From Clostridiales bacterium (lineage in GTDB: Bacteria; Bacillota; Clostridia; Caldicoprobacterales; DTU083), in assembly GCA_012839095.1 (NCBI GenBank), contig DUOA01000086.1:1-64000 (forward strand): a stretch of DNA of 64,000 bases, given 5' to 3'. Of the stretch, positions 25,869 through 34,817 are shown piece after piece. The translations under genes were made by a program, and so were the position numbers. The first letter of the stretch is position 1; each line of letters starts with the position of its first letter. The notes under the pieces are model-generated. The model was not told the DNA's origin. It made no database searches and saw only the letters and a program-made list of their open reading frames with translations.

Positions 25869-27407
25869 ATGAACAAGTACAAAAACAATCCGGCCATCGA
25901 CGGGGGACTGGAAAAGGGAAACTGGAAAGATGAGGCACGCTGCTTGTCTATAATGACGGGACTCTTAATTTCTGCAACAGTTACAGGATATATATTTCGT
26001 GCCGTTGATTTCCCGGAAACCAATATTGTGCTTGTTTATCTCCTTGCAGTATTGCTGACAGCCCGAATGACCCATGGATATATCTTCGGTATTCTTGCCG
26101 GTGTAATTGCAACCGGTGCCTTTAATTACTTTTTTGCAGAGCCATATCTTGCATTATCTGTTGATGCTTCGAATTATATAGTTACCTTTGTTATTATGAC
26201 CATAACAGCCCTTATTACAAGTACGCTTGCATCCCACGACAAGAAAAAAACATTGGAAGCTCAAAAGAAAGAAGCAGAGACAAAAGCGCTGTATACACTT
26301 ACAAACAGGCTGACAGGAGCAGCAGATCTGAATGATATTGCTGACATTGCCGTCAGTACAATCAGTGATACTATGTCCACACAGGCTGAATTTTTCTCCT
26401 TTGACGAGAATGAGCTGACCGGAAAGATCTCACTACGGCAGGTACCTCCCAAAAAGCAAATACAAGGAAACCTCACAGATACGACTGAAGCAGGTTATAG
26501 CAGAGACGCTGAACTTTATGACTGGCCGCTCTATGGCAGAGAAACGAAACTGGGTATCATCCGCATACCTAAAGATAGAGCAGAAACCATGAACGAATCC
26601 CAAAAGCGATTGCTTCAAACAATGATTGAAAGCATTGCATTGGCTATGGACCGCTATTGGTCAATGAAGCAGCGAGTACGTTCCAATGAAGAGACCATGC
26701 GGGAGCGATACCGGGGAAATATGCTGCGTGCAATTTCCCATGATTTACGTACCCCGCTTTCAGGTATTATCGGAACGGCCGAGGTGCTTATGGATATGAC
26801 ACAAAAGGACGATGTGCGTTATAATCTTGCTGAAGGAATACATAAGGAAGCCAAGTGGCTTCACTCCCTGGTAGAAAATATATTGAATCTTACCCGGCTG
26901 CAGGACGGCAGACTGACATTAAGCAAACAAACGGAGGCTGTAGAAGAGGTGGTAGGCAGCGCTGTCAGCCACATTCAAAGGAGCTGCCCTGAACGTGAAA
27001 TCACGGTCAGCGTACCGGACGAGTTCCTTCTGGTCCCCATGGATGCCAAACTAATTGAACAAGTCTTAATCAATCTTTTGGAAAATGCGGTCAAGCATAC
27101 TCTCCCGGAGCAGGAAATCAGCGTTTCGGTAACGGCGGATAAGGCAAATAATTATATTGTCTTTACTGTAGCGGACAGAGGTGAAGGTATAGACCCGGTC
27201 GATTTGCCCAATATATTTCAAATGTTTTATACTTCCGGTTTAAAACACGCTGATTCACAGTATGGCATTGGTTTGGGACTTTCAATATGTGATGCAATCA
27301 TTAAAGCACATGGCGGCAGTATAGAGGCGCAAAACCGTACAGAGGGACAAGGGGCAGTGTTTATTTTTAAGCTTCCCATGGAGGGTAATGAAAGTGAGTT
27401 ATTATAA
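25869..27407 (+). CDS. DUF4118 sensor histidine kinase, KdpD C-terminal-like
   Basis: Membrane histidine kinase resembling the C-terminal three quarters of KdpD. Four hydrophobic segments of the DUF4118 domain span about residues 25-125, a GAF-like region covers about 140-260, then HisKA with AISHDLRTPLSG (phosphorylated H291), and an ATPase domain with LLENAVKHT, DRGEGID and GIGLGLSI. The N-terminal KdpD sensor and Usp domains are absent, so length is 512 aa instead of about 900. It overlaps the response regulator gene by 20 bases. Given TrkAH downstream, a role in potassium or turgor control is a reasonable inference. Confidence 0.88.
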   Translation: MNKYKNNPAIDGGLEKGNWKDEARCLSIMTGLLISATVTGYIFRAVDFPETNIVLVYLLAVLLTARMTHGYIFGILAGVIATGAFNYFFAEPYLALSVDASNYIVTFVIMTITALITSTLASHDKKKTLEAQKKEAETKALYTLTNRLTGAADLNDIADIAVSTISDTMSTQAEFFSFDENELTGKISLRQVPPKKQIQGNLTDTTEAGYSRDAELYDWPLYGRETKLGIIRIPKDRAETMNESQKRLLQTMIESIALAMDRYWSMKQRVRSNEETMRERYRGNMLRAISHDLRTPLSGIIGTAEVLMDMTQKDDVRYNLAEGIHKEAKWLHSLVENILNLTRLQDGRLTLSKQTEAVEEVVGSAVSHIQRSCPEREITVSVPDEFLLVPMDAKLIEQVLINLLENAVKHTLPEQEISVSVTADKANNYIVFTVADRGEGIDPVDLPNIFQMFYTSGLKHADSQYGIGLGLSICDAIIKAHGGSIEAQNRTEGQGAVFIFKLPMEGNESELL

Positions 27408-28092
27408 CGAGTATGTATTGGTTGTTGAAGATGATATGCAGATACGAAATTTCATCTGCTATGCATTGAATTCGGAAGGGTTTCGGTATATTACTGCAGG
27501 CACAGGCCAGGGGGCATTGAGCCTTCTTGTATCAGAACCGATAGATTTGATGCTGCTTGATCTTGGGCTGCCGGATGTGGACGGCATGGAGGTTATCAGG
27601 AAGGTGCGGGAATGGTCTGAAATGCCAATAATTGTTGTATCTGCCCGGGACCAGGATAAAGAAAAAGCAGCTGCCCTTGACCAGGGAGCAGATGATTACC
27701 TGACAAAACCCTTTTCTGCAACCGAGCTTTTGGCACGTATCCGTGTAGCCCTGCGTCATTATTATAAGCAAGGTGGCAGCAGGACACAGGCAATCATTCA
27801 GGTTGGCGGTTTGCGGATAGATTTTAATAAACGGCTGGTTTACCTGGATAATCAGGAGCTGCATGTGACGCCCATGGAATATAATCTGCTGTCACTCTTT
27901 TTCAAAAATATCGGCAGGGTGCTGACAACAAAATATATACTTAAAGAGATTTGGGGAGTCGATTACGGCAGTGATACACAGGTACTGCGGGCTCTAATGG
28001 CCGGGCTCAGACGGAAAATAGAAAAGAATCCGGCCAAACCCCGCTATATAGTGACGGAGGTGGGTGTCGGATACCGGCTTGTGGACGAATAA
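27388..28092 (+). CDS. KdpE-like OmpR-family response regulator
   Basis: Transcription regulator partnered with the kinase gene that it overlaps. The receiver domain covers about residues 8-125 with acidic VVEDD, phosphorylation site D58 in LMLLDLGLPDVDG and the K of LTKPF. The winged-helix DNA-binding domain occupies about 140-232 and ends with TEVGVGYRL, as in KdpE. ATG at 27388 lies very close to GGAGGG (27380-27385); a GTG at 27394 is equally possible. A terminator follows, so the target genes are probably in a separate transcript such as trkAH. Confidence 0.88.
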   Translation: MKVSYYNEYVLVVEDDMQIRNFICYALNSEGFRYITAGTGQGALSLLVSEPIDLMLLDLGLPDVDGMEVIRKVREWSEMPIIVVSARDQDKEKAAALDQGADDYLTKPFSATELLARIRVALRHYYKQGGSRTQAIIQVGGLRIDFNKRLVYLDNQELHVTPMEYNLLSLFFKNIGRVLTTKYILKEIWGVDYGSDTQVLRALMAGLRRKIEKNPAKPRYIVTEVGVGYRLVDE

Positions 28093-28107
28093 GAATACAG
28101 ATTGTTA

Positions 28108-28136
28108 AAACCGTTTAGATACGGTTTTTTCTTTTT
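28108..28136 (+). terminator. Terminator after the response regulator
   Basis: AAACCGT (28108-28114) pairs with ACGGTTT (28121-28127), followed by a T-rich run with one C. Confidence 0.75.
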
Positions 28137-28235
28137 CTCACAGAATTCTAACAGCATTTTCACACCGTTCTCACTACATTTTTGTTTTTATATAAGTATG
28201 AGGATATACCCATTTTTTTGCGGAGGGAAATAGAA

Positions 28236-28559
28236 ATGAAGGATATAAACACAGCAGTGAGCCATAAGGAATTGACTGTACTATGCAAAGCTGTAAGAAA
28301 ACTTGTAGAGCAAAAAGAATACAGTAAATGTGAGCTTCTTATCAAGGATGCCATGAGAAAATATCCTCATGCTCCGCAGCCTCATAACCTGATCGGCATA
28401 CTGCTTGAAAAGAAAGGCGATCATGTGGCTGCAATGAAGCACTTTCGCGCAGCCTGGGCTCTTGATCCTACCTATATTCCGGCCCGGTGTAATCTGGAGC
28501 GTTTTGGCAGTTTATATCCAAATGAGAAGTGCGCTTTTGACGAATCAGACTGCCCTTAA
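28236..28559 (+). CDS. Small TPR-repeat protein
   Basis: A 107-aa soluble protein with one to two tetratricopeptide-like helical repeats: CELLIKDAMRKYPHAPQPHN and the following ILLEKKGDHVAAMKHFRAAW match the TPR spacing of small and aromatic residues. No signal peptide or catalytic motif is seen. GGAGGG lies 8-10 bases before the ATG at 28236; a longer upstream reading (28182) begins too close to the previous terminator. It sits between the KdpDE-like system and trkA, so it may be a scaffold for the potassium module, but that is inferred from position only. Confidence 0.75.
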   Translation: MKDINTAVSHKELTVLCKAVRKLVEQKEYSKCELLIKDAMRKYPHAPQPHNLIGILLEKKGDHVAAMKHFRAAWALDPTYIPARCNLERFGSLYPNEKCAFDESDCP

Positions 28560-28652
28560 GATTAATAAAAGCTATACACAGGACTGAATATGGTATAACT
28601 GCCTGGCTTATATCAATAATGAATTAATACTAATGCTCTTATAGGAGGAAAA

Positions 28653-30023
28653 ATGAAAATTATTATTATAGGTGACGGTAAAGTCGGCTACAGCCTGGCT
28701 GAAAATCTGTCAAAGGAGAATCATGATGTTACTATTATAGACAAGAACTCGGATGCACTAAAAAAGGCCGAGGAAAACCTGGATGTTATGTGTATTAAAG
28801 GAAACGGTGTCAGCACCAAAATACTTTTGGAAGCCGATGTGGAGAATAGCGATCTGCTAATTGCCGCCACCTCCAGCGATGAAATGAATATGGTATGCTG
28901 TCTTACCGCCAAAAAGCTTGGTGTAGGTCATACAATTGCCCGAATAAGGGATCCTGAATATGCCAGTGAGCTTTCCCTTTTGAAAAAGGAACTGGGTCTG
29001 GATATGGTTATCAACCCCGAACAGGCTGCCGGCAGCGAAATAGCCCGGCTTATTAAGTTTCCGCCTGCCGTCAATGTTGAGATATTTGCCAAAGGAAGGG
29101 TCGAGATGGTGGAAATCAGCGTAACCAGGAGCATGGCTATAGCGGAAATGCGCTTAAAGCATATTGCAAATCGGTTTTCATCATCTGTTCTTATAGGTGC
29201 CGTGCATCGGGGGGATGAGGTTATCATTCCCGACGGAGAGTTTAAAATAAAAGAAAATGATTCAATATATATTATTGGTCAGCCGTCCAAGGTATATGAC
29301 TTTTGCACCCGCATAGGCATTCATATCCAAAAGATAAAAAATGTCATGATCATGGGAGGCGGCCGAATTTCTTATTATTTGGCAGCCTATCTGGACGAAA
29401 TGAATATCAGGGTAAAGATTGTAGAGATCGATCGAGGCAGATGCATGGAGCTAACCGAACTGCTTCCGCGGGCTCTGATCATCTGCGGCGATGGTTCTGA
29501 TGAAGCCCTGTTAAGGTCGGAAAATATCAGCGAGATGGGTGCCTTTGTGGCTATTACCGGACGGGATGAAGATAATCTCATATCCGCCTTAATGGCAAAA
29601 CAGTATGGTGTCGGAAAGGTAATAGCAAAGATTAATAGACTGAATCATTCAGATATCATTAAGAGTCTGGGCATTGACAGTGTAGTGAGCCCAAAGCTTA
29701 TTACTGTGAATTACATTCTGAGATATGTAAGAGGTCTGCAAAACGCAATGGGCAACCCTGTGAATGCCTTATACCGAATCGTCGGGGATAAGGCAGAAGT
29801 TATTGAGCTGATTGCCGGCAATTACGCTAAATATACAGATATACCATTAAAGAAGCTGAATGTTAAAAAAGGTATTTTAATTGCTGCTATTGTCAGAAAG
29901 AATGAGATCATTATTCCTCATGGGAATGATGTGCTCAAATCAGGAGACAATGTCATCCTTATTACCAAAGATAAGATAGTGACGGATTTGGATAATATTA
30001 TCGGTACGGAGATTAGCAGATGA
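28653..30023 (+). CDS. trkA: Trk potassium uptake regulatory subunit TrkA
   Basis: Cytoplasmic gating subunit of the Trk potassium channel-transporter. The 456-aa protein has the duplicated RCK layout: an N-terminal Rossmann domain (IIIGDGKVGYSLAENL), TrkA_C near residues 140-220, a second Rossmann domain (VMIMGGGRISYYLAAYL near 230) and a second TrkA_C to the end. NAD(H) or adenine nucleotides and c-di-AMP are known ligands in the family. It overlaps trkH by 4 bases. Confidence 0.93.
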   Translation: MKIIIIGDGKVGYSLAENLSKENHDVTIIDKNSDALKKAEENLDVMCIKGNGVSTKILLEADVENSDLLIAATSSDEMNMVCCLTAKKLGVGHTIARIRDPEYASELSLLKKELGLDMVINPEQAAGSEIARLIKFPPAVNVEIFAKGRVEMVEISVTRSMAIAEMRLKHIANRFSSSVLIGAVHRGDEVIIPDGEFKIKENDSIYIIGQPSKVYDFCTRIGIHIQKIKNVMIMGGGRISYYLAAYLDEMNIRVKIVEIDRGRCMELTELLPRALIICGDGSDEALLRSENISEMGAFVAITGRDEDNLISALMAKQYGVGKVIAKINRLNHSDIIKSLGIDSVVSPKLITVNYILRYVRGLQNAMGNPVNALYRIVGDKAEVIELIAGNYAKYTDIPLKKLNVKKGILIAAIVRKNEIIIPHGNDVLKSGDNVILITKDKIVTDLDNIIGTEISR

Positions 30024-31471
30024 ATTATAGAATGATTTTCAGAAGCTTAGGAACTGTAATGTGTATTGAGGCTGCATGCATGGTGCCTTCTCTGCTGGTT
30101 TCGGTCATTTACCGGCAGGGGGATGCCATGTCTTTCCTCTTGTCCATCATGATACTGGCAGTCTTGGGACTTGGACTGCGCCGGATAAAAGCCATAACAA
30201 GCGATATTTATGCCCGGGACGGTTTTGCAATTGTAGCCTTAGCCTGGCTGCTGGTTTCAGCATTTGGAGCATTGCCTTTTCTTTTAAGCGGGGCCATTCC
30301 TTCTGTGACGGATGCCATATTTGAATCTGCATCGGCTTTCAGCACCACAGGTGCAAGCATCTTAAGGGAAGTTGAGGTATTACCCAGAGGAATCATATTC
30401 TGGAGAAGCTTTGCCCACTGGATGGGCGGTATGGGTGTTCTAATCCTAATGATTGCCATCCTGCCTTCTGTAAAAGCCAACACACTTCACATTATGAAGG
30501 CGGAATCTCCCGGTCCCGCTCCTGAAAAGTTTGTCCCCAAAATAGGACAGACGGCCAAGATTTTATATACTATTTATATAGCCCTGACTGCTGTGGAAGT
30601 TATATTCTTACTTGCAGGAGGAATGCCCCTGTATGATTCACTGATTCATGCCTTCGGAACGGCCAGTACAGGCGGTTTTTCCAGCAAAAATGCCAGTGTA
30701 GGCGCTTACGGCAGTGTTTATATGGAAACTGTAATCACCATCTTTATGCTGATTTTTGGTGTGAATTTTTCTGTATATTATACAGCCTTAAAAGGCAACC
30801 TGAAATCAATCATGCGGGATGAAGAACTGCTCTTTTATTTGGGAACAGTTATAACCGCCATTATACTGATTGTTTTGAATACCTATGGAAAAGTATATCA
30901 ATCCATAGGTGAAGCTGTAAGGTATGCGTCTTTTCAGGTCGGCTCCGTCATTACAACAACCGGTTACGCAACTGCAGATTTTACCCTTTGGCCTGTATTC
31001 AGTCAATGCCTGTTAGTCCTGCTGATGCTTATGGGGGCAAGTGCCGGGTCCACCGCGGGCGGTATGAAATGCCTTCGAATAATACTGTTAGTTAAAATAA
31101 TAAAGCGGGAAATCGTAAAGATAATTCACCCAAGGTCAGTGCAGACTGTTAAAATTAACGGGAGAGCCGTGGATGAAGAAGTACTGTCCGGGGTAATGGC
31201 CTTTTTCTTTGTCTATTTTGCCGTATTTGCTGCATCTGCTATAGTATTGTCACTGGATAATAAAGATATGGTTTCCACCACAACGGCAGTTATTGCATGC
31301 CTCAGCAATATCGGTCCGGGTTTGGGAACAGTCGGTCCGGCGGGAAATTTTGCCGACTTCTCCAACCTTGGCAAAGCAGTCTTATCTTTGTGTATGATTG
31401 TAGGAAGACTGGAAATATATCCGATACTTTTGCTCTTTGCTCCTGCATTCTGGAAGCGTGTGAACATATGA
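30020..31471 (+). CDS. trkH: Trk potassium uptake membrane subunit TrkH
   Basis: Membrane channel subunit for potassium uptake, 483 aa, with four pseudo-repeats. Each pore loop carries a selectivity-filter-like glycine segment: SAFSTTGAS, GTASTGGFS, VITTTGYAT and LSNIGPGLG, in order. The AHWMGGMGVL and GASAGSTAGGMK segments are typical. It overlaps trkA by ATGA, so the two are translationally coupled. A terminator-like hairpin follows at 31491-31524. Confidence 0.93.
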   Translation: MNYRMIFRSLGTVMCIEAACMVPSLLVSVIYRQGDAMSFLLSIMILAVLGLGLRRIKAITSDIYARDGFAIVALAWLLVSAFGALPFLLSGAIPSVTDAIFESASAFSTTGASILREVEVLPRGIIFWRSFAHWMGGMGVLILMIAILPSVKANTLHIMKAESPGPAPEKFVPKIGQTAKILYTIYIALTAVEVIFLLAGGMPLYDSLIHAFGTASTGGFSSKNASVGAYGSVYMETVITIFMLIFGVNFSVYYTALKGNLKSIMRDEELLFYLGTVITAIILIVLNTYGKVYQSIGEAVRYASFQVGSVITTTGYATADFTLWPVFSQCLLVLLMLMGASAGSTAGGMKCLRIILLVKIIKREIVKIIHPRSVQTVKINGRAVDEEVLSGVMAFFFVYFAVFAASAIVLSLDNKDMVSTTTAVIACLSNIGPGLGTVGPAGNFADFSNLGKAVLSLCMIVGRLEIYPILLLFAPAFWKRVNI

Positions 31472-31490
31472 TCTGCCAATTAAGCACCCT

Positions 31491-31524
31491 TCTCTTTGCT
31501 AAACCTGTTAACAAGAGCTTTTTT
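31491..31524 (+). terminator. Terminator after trkH
   Basis: CTCTTTG (31492-31498) pairs imperfectly with CAAGAG (31512-31517), followed by CTTTTTT. Confidence 0.6.
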
Positions 31525-31546
31525 ATGTTACTGCATTGAATGAGTA

Positions 31547-31606
31547 TTGACAATACCTATACCTGTGTGTTAACATTAGACCAGGTAGTTTAGACCAAGT
31601 GGTCTA
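31547..31606 (+). promoter_or_regulatory. Promoter with palindromic TetR-type operator
   Basis: TTGACA (31547-31552) and TAACAT (31571-31576, spacing 18) form a plausible promoter. Just downstream, 31591-31606 is a palindrome with TAGACCA arms and a 2-nt centre, and a further half-site TTAGACCAGG lies at 31577-31586. The position suggests repression by the adjacent TetR-family protein. Confidence 0.65.
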
Positions 31607-31705
31607 CATTGTGTATCAGCAAGGTTCAGCTGCAAAATTCTCTTAAACTCAGTCAAAAGAAGCTTTGGCATGCAGCTGTTGTCCATTGTCAGAAAGGTGT
31701 TTAAA

Positions 31706-32347
31706 TTGAGTAAGAAGATTAATTATCATGCGCTCATCGGTGAAGGAAACCCTCTTTTGCGTTATCCCCGGCTTCAGGAGGCAGCAATTAATGAGTTTTC
31801 CATGAAAAAGTACGAGGATGCATCGCTTAACGATATTCTGAAGAATGCCGGGATGAGCAAGGGAAGCTTTTATCATCACTTTGGCGATAAGTTTGGGCTT
31901 TACCTGTCCATGATGGGTATTATTGTAAGGAAGAAGCTTTCCTGCTTTTATCCTCTTATCCAGGAGAAAACTGACAGCAGTGATTTTTTCGCTTCACTCA
32001 AAGATATTATGAAGAGTACAATGGATTTTATGCTGGCAGATGAGCGTATGCATCACTTTTTGAACAGAGTGATGGAGGAAAGCGTAGAATTTCGAAACCG
32101 CTTGTATGATTTTTTTCCGTATGATTATTCCCGTCCTTTCTATGAGTACATCAGCCAGGCGGTTAAATCGGGCCAGATTAACAGCAGTTATCCCGCCGAA
32201 TTAGTTGCCGGTATTATTGAGATAATGTTTTCCAATCTGCACAAACTGATTAATGCCGGAGACCCGGATGAATTAATAAACATAGCAAGCCAGGTGGTAG
32301 ACATACTCCAGTATGGGATATCAGGAAGGCAGGCACTCAATTTATAG
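31706..32347 (+). CDS. TetR/AcrR-family transcriptional regulator
   Basis: DNA-binding repressor of about 213 aa. The N-terminal helix-turn-helix is visible in YEDASLNDILKNAGMSKGSF followed by YHHFGDKFGLY, near residues 40-65. The C-terminal ligand domain is not assignable. The start is TTG at 31706, six bases after AAAGGTG; an ATG at 31670 lacks a ribosome site. It lies directly before a three-gene ABC exporter and next to a palindromic operator, so it probably controls its own operon in response to a toxic or signalling compound. Confidence 0.85.
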   Translation: MSKKINYHALIGEGNPLLRYPRLQEAAINEFSMKKYEDASLNDILKNAGMSKGSFYHHFGDKFGLYLSMMGIIVRKKLSCFYPLIQEKTDSSDFFASLKDIMKSTMDFMLADERMHHFLNRVMEESVEFRNRLYDFFPYDYSRPFYEYISQAVKSGQINSSYPAELVAGIIEIMFSNLHKLINAGDPDELINIASQVVDILQYGISGRQALNL

Positions 32348-32395
32348 CTATTAATATTATATAAGCTTCAATAGCATATGGAGGGAGGAAATATA

Positions 32396-33256
32396 ATGGG
32401 AGCAGCGTTTAATGTGGAAAATCTGACTTTCAAATATCCGTCATCCGGGGAAGATACAATCAAAGGTATCAGCTTTGACGTTCTTGAGGGCGAGATATTT
32501 GGGCTTCTGGGTCCCTCTGGAGCAGGGAAGTCCACCACCCAGAAAATACTGATAAAACTACTTGAGGATTACAGGGGAACAATTAAATACTTTGGAAGAA
32601 GTCTGAATTCCATGGACAATTCCTTTTATGAAGAGATAGGTGTTGGATTTGAGGTTCCCGTACATTTTTCCAAGTTGACCGCCCTTGAGAATATGAAGTT
32701 TTTCTCAGGATTTTACAAAAAGACTGCAAATATTCAGGAATTAATGGAAAGAGTCGGGCTTTGGGAGTACCGTGATGTTAAGGTCGGTGAATTTTCCAAG
32801 GGTATGAAGGTACGATTAAACTTCGTCCGTGCCATGCTTAACAATCCACGGGTTCTTTTTCTGGACGAGGTAACAAATGGACTGGATCCTAAGAATGCCA
32901 GGATTATAAAGGACATGATAGCTGAATACCGGGCCGATGGCGGTACGGTTTTCCTGAGCACCCATTTGATGAATGACGTTGAGCAGCTATGCGATCGAAT
33001 AGCATTCTGTGTGAACGGCAGGCTGGTAGAAACTTCAACACCCAGGGAGCTTAAATTGAAATACGGTAAACGGGAAGTAAAGGTTGAATACAGGGAGAAC
33101 GGGACCATTGCAAGCGCTGTTTTTCCCCTCGACGGCATAGGATTTAATGATGAATTTCAAAAGCTGCTTAAATCCGGAAAGATAGAGACGATTCACAGCG
33201 GAGAGACATCCATGGAAGAAATATTCATTATCGTGACAGGGGTTGAACTGAAATGA
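32396..33256 (+). CDS. ABC transporter ATP-binding protein
   Basis: ATPase subunit of an exporter-type ABC system, about 286 aa. Walker A GPSGAGKST is near residue 44, the signature reads EFSKGMKVRLN in place of the common LSGGQ, and Walker B LFLDEVTNGLDP follows, with the H-loop in FLSTHLMND. A C-terminal extension after residue 215 is typical of drug or peptide exporters. The ATG at 32396 follows GGAGGGAGG; it overlaps the next gene by 4 bases. The two permeases downstream should complete the transporter. Confidence 0.9.
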   Translation: MGAAFNVENLTFKYPSSGEDTIKGISFDVLEGEIFGLLGPSGAGKSTTQKILIKLLEDYRGTIKYFGRSLNSMDNSFYEEIGVGFEVPVHFSKLTALENMKFFSGFYKKTANIQELMERVGLWEYRDVKVGEFSKGMKVRLNFVRAMLNNPRVLFLDEVTNGLDPKNARIIKDMIAEYRADGGTVFLSTHLMNDVEQLCDRIAFCVNGRLVETSTPRELKLKYGKREVKVEYRENGTIASAVFPLDGIGFNDEFQKLLKSGKIETIHSGETSMEEIFIIVTGVELK

Positions 33257-33972
33257 GTATTCTGATAAAACTTGCTATGGGTGAGCTTAAGCGGCTGGTG
33301 AGATACAAAATTCTGCCTGTCAGTCTGGCAACCGCCATTATTTGGATTGTGTTTTTTTTATTTCTTTCCGAAACTGAGGCACTTGAAATTGCCCCGCTCC
33401 TCATAATAGTAGATGCAGCAGCAATGTCGATACTGCTGCTCGGCGCTTCCCACCATCTGGAAAAACAGGAAGGCACTATAAGAACGATGATGGTAATGCC
33501 GGTATCCCTGGGGCAGATATTGACAGCTAAAACTGCTGCTTCTATGGTGCTGGCACTTGAATCGGCTGTTGTTACGTCAGCTGCCTTGTTCTTTATTCAT
33601 GGGATTACCTTTAACTATGGTCTTCTTTTGCTGTTTGTTGCCATAGCAGGTGCAGCCCATGCGGCAATCGGGTTTTTTATTTCGCTCAGAAGCAGGGATT
33701 TTACCTATATGCTGGTTTTGCTTATGGCTTATATGTTTTTATTTACTATACCGTCTTTCCTGTTAAACCTTGGATTAATCGATGTAAAATACGAGTGGCT
33801 GCTGATGCTGTCCCCTTCTCATTCTGCAAGCCGTTTGATTATTTCTGCCGTCACCGGTGACTTTGATCTTGTCTTGACGACAGCGGGATGCCTTTATCTG
33901 ATACTTCTTACAGCAGTGCTTTTTAAGTTTACTGTCTATCCCATGTTTAAAGATAATGCAGCAAGGGGGTAA
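33253..33972 (+). CDS. ABC transporter permease (exporter type), first subunit
   Basis: Integral membrane protein of 239 aa with about six hydrophobic segments: LPVSLATAIIWIVFFLFL, then several between residues 50 and 180, and a last one near 215-230. The pattern resembles the membrane subunits of fluoroquinolone-type or ABC-2 exporters. Its start overlaps the ATPase stop codon (ATGA). Substrate unknown. Confidence 0.82.
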   Translation: MSILIKLAMGELKRLVRYKILPVSLATAIIWIVFFLFLSETEALEIAPLLIIVDAAAMSILLLGASHHLEKQEGTIRTMMVMPVSLGQILTAKTAASMVLALESAVVTSAALFFIHGITFNYGLLLLFVAIAGAAHAAIGFFISLRSRDFTYMLVLLMAYMFLFTIPSFLLNLGLIDVKYEWLLMLSPSHSASRLIISAVTGDFDLVLTTAGCLYLILLTAVLFKFTVYPMFKDNAARG

Positions 33973-33978
33973 TTATTG

Positions 33979-34770
33979 ATGAACAAATATCTGTCATTAC
34001 TTAAATATGAGGCAAAAACCGTTATCCGGGACCCTATAAACCTGTATATGTGTTTATTTCCGATTATAGTACTTTTATTATCATCATTTGTGTTTCCTAT
34101 TATATTAGAGTCGATAGATCCGATGCAGAGTGCTGTACTCAGGCTGACAATGCTGCTGCTGCTGATTATCATACTTGCCTTTGGATCATTCTTTCTTGCT
34201 GCTATGGCCACTTTTCTGCTGCTGGATCAGAAAGATGAGCACACATTGCATACGATTGCAGTTACTCCTGTCGGAACATCCGGCTATCTGAAGTTTAAAA
34301 TGGCATATATTTACATGATGTCTGTTGCAGGTATCATTTTAATACTTATGGGTACGAAGCTGATTGCAGGAGACAAATACATGATAGGCGGTCTGTCTGT
34401 TTTTGATAATATAGGCTTTCTCCATATTGTTTCTTTCGCTGTAGTCAATGGACTTTTTACTCCGGCACTGGGCCTGCTGCAAAGCGCTTTTGCCAGGAAC
34501 AAGGTGGAAGGCTTTGCCTATATAAAAGGAACAGGCATCCTGTCATTGGTTCCTGCCTTGATGATCCTTGAAGCTTTTCAAGGGAATTTACAATACTTAT
34601 TAGGCATATTTCCAAACTTCTGGGCAATCAGAGGTTTAGTACTCGAGCTCATGCCTGTTAAAAACAGCGCTGATTTGAGCTACCCATTATATCTTATTAT
34701 CGGCGGAGTGTATAATTTGATCTTGCTGATTGCAGCATACAGGTTTTTTCTGAAAAAGGCACAATACTAA
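33979..34770 (+). CDS. ABC transporter permease (exporter type), second subunit
   Basis: Integral membrane protein of about 263 aa with six or so hydrophobic segments; an ABC-2-like pattern, with the first segment YMCLFPIIVLLLSSFVFP and a cytosolic loop including LLDQKDEHTLHTIAVTP. It follows the first permease by six bases with GGGGG as ribosome site. The two permeases and the ATPase together look like one heteromeric exporter under the TetR regulator. Confidence 0.82.
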   Translation: MNKYLSLLKYEAKTVIRDPINLYMCLFPIIVLLLSSFVFPIILESIDPMQSAVLRLTMLLLLIIILAFGSFFLAAMATFLLLDQKDEHTLHTIAVTPVGTSGYLKFKMAYIYMMSVAGIILILMGTKLIAGDKYMIGGLSVFDNIGFLHIVSFAVVNGLFTPALGLLQSAFARNKVEGFAYIKGTGILSLVPALMILEAFQGNLQYLLGIFPNFWAIRGLVLELMPVKNSADLSYPLYLIIGGVYNLILLIAAYRFFLKKAQY

Positions 34771-34817
34771 TAAATAACTTGTACCATTTCGGAAAGCCGT
34801 AACTATATAGAATACAG

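Noticed and set aside
25869-28092. Complete Kdp potassium ATPase system.
   Set aside because: Only kinase- and regulator-like genes are present; kdpFABC is absent and the kinase lacks the N-terminal KdpD domain.
31475-31706. Small gene between trkH and tetR.
   Set aside because: Candidate frames are short, lack ribosome sites, and the region is explained by a terminator, promoter and operator.
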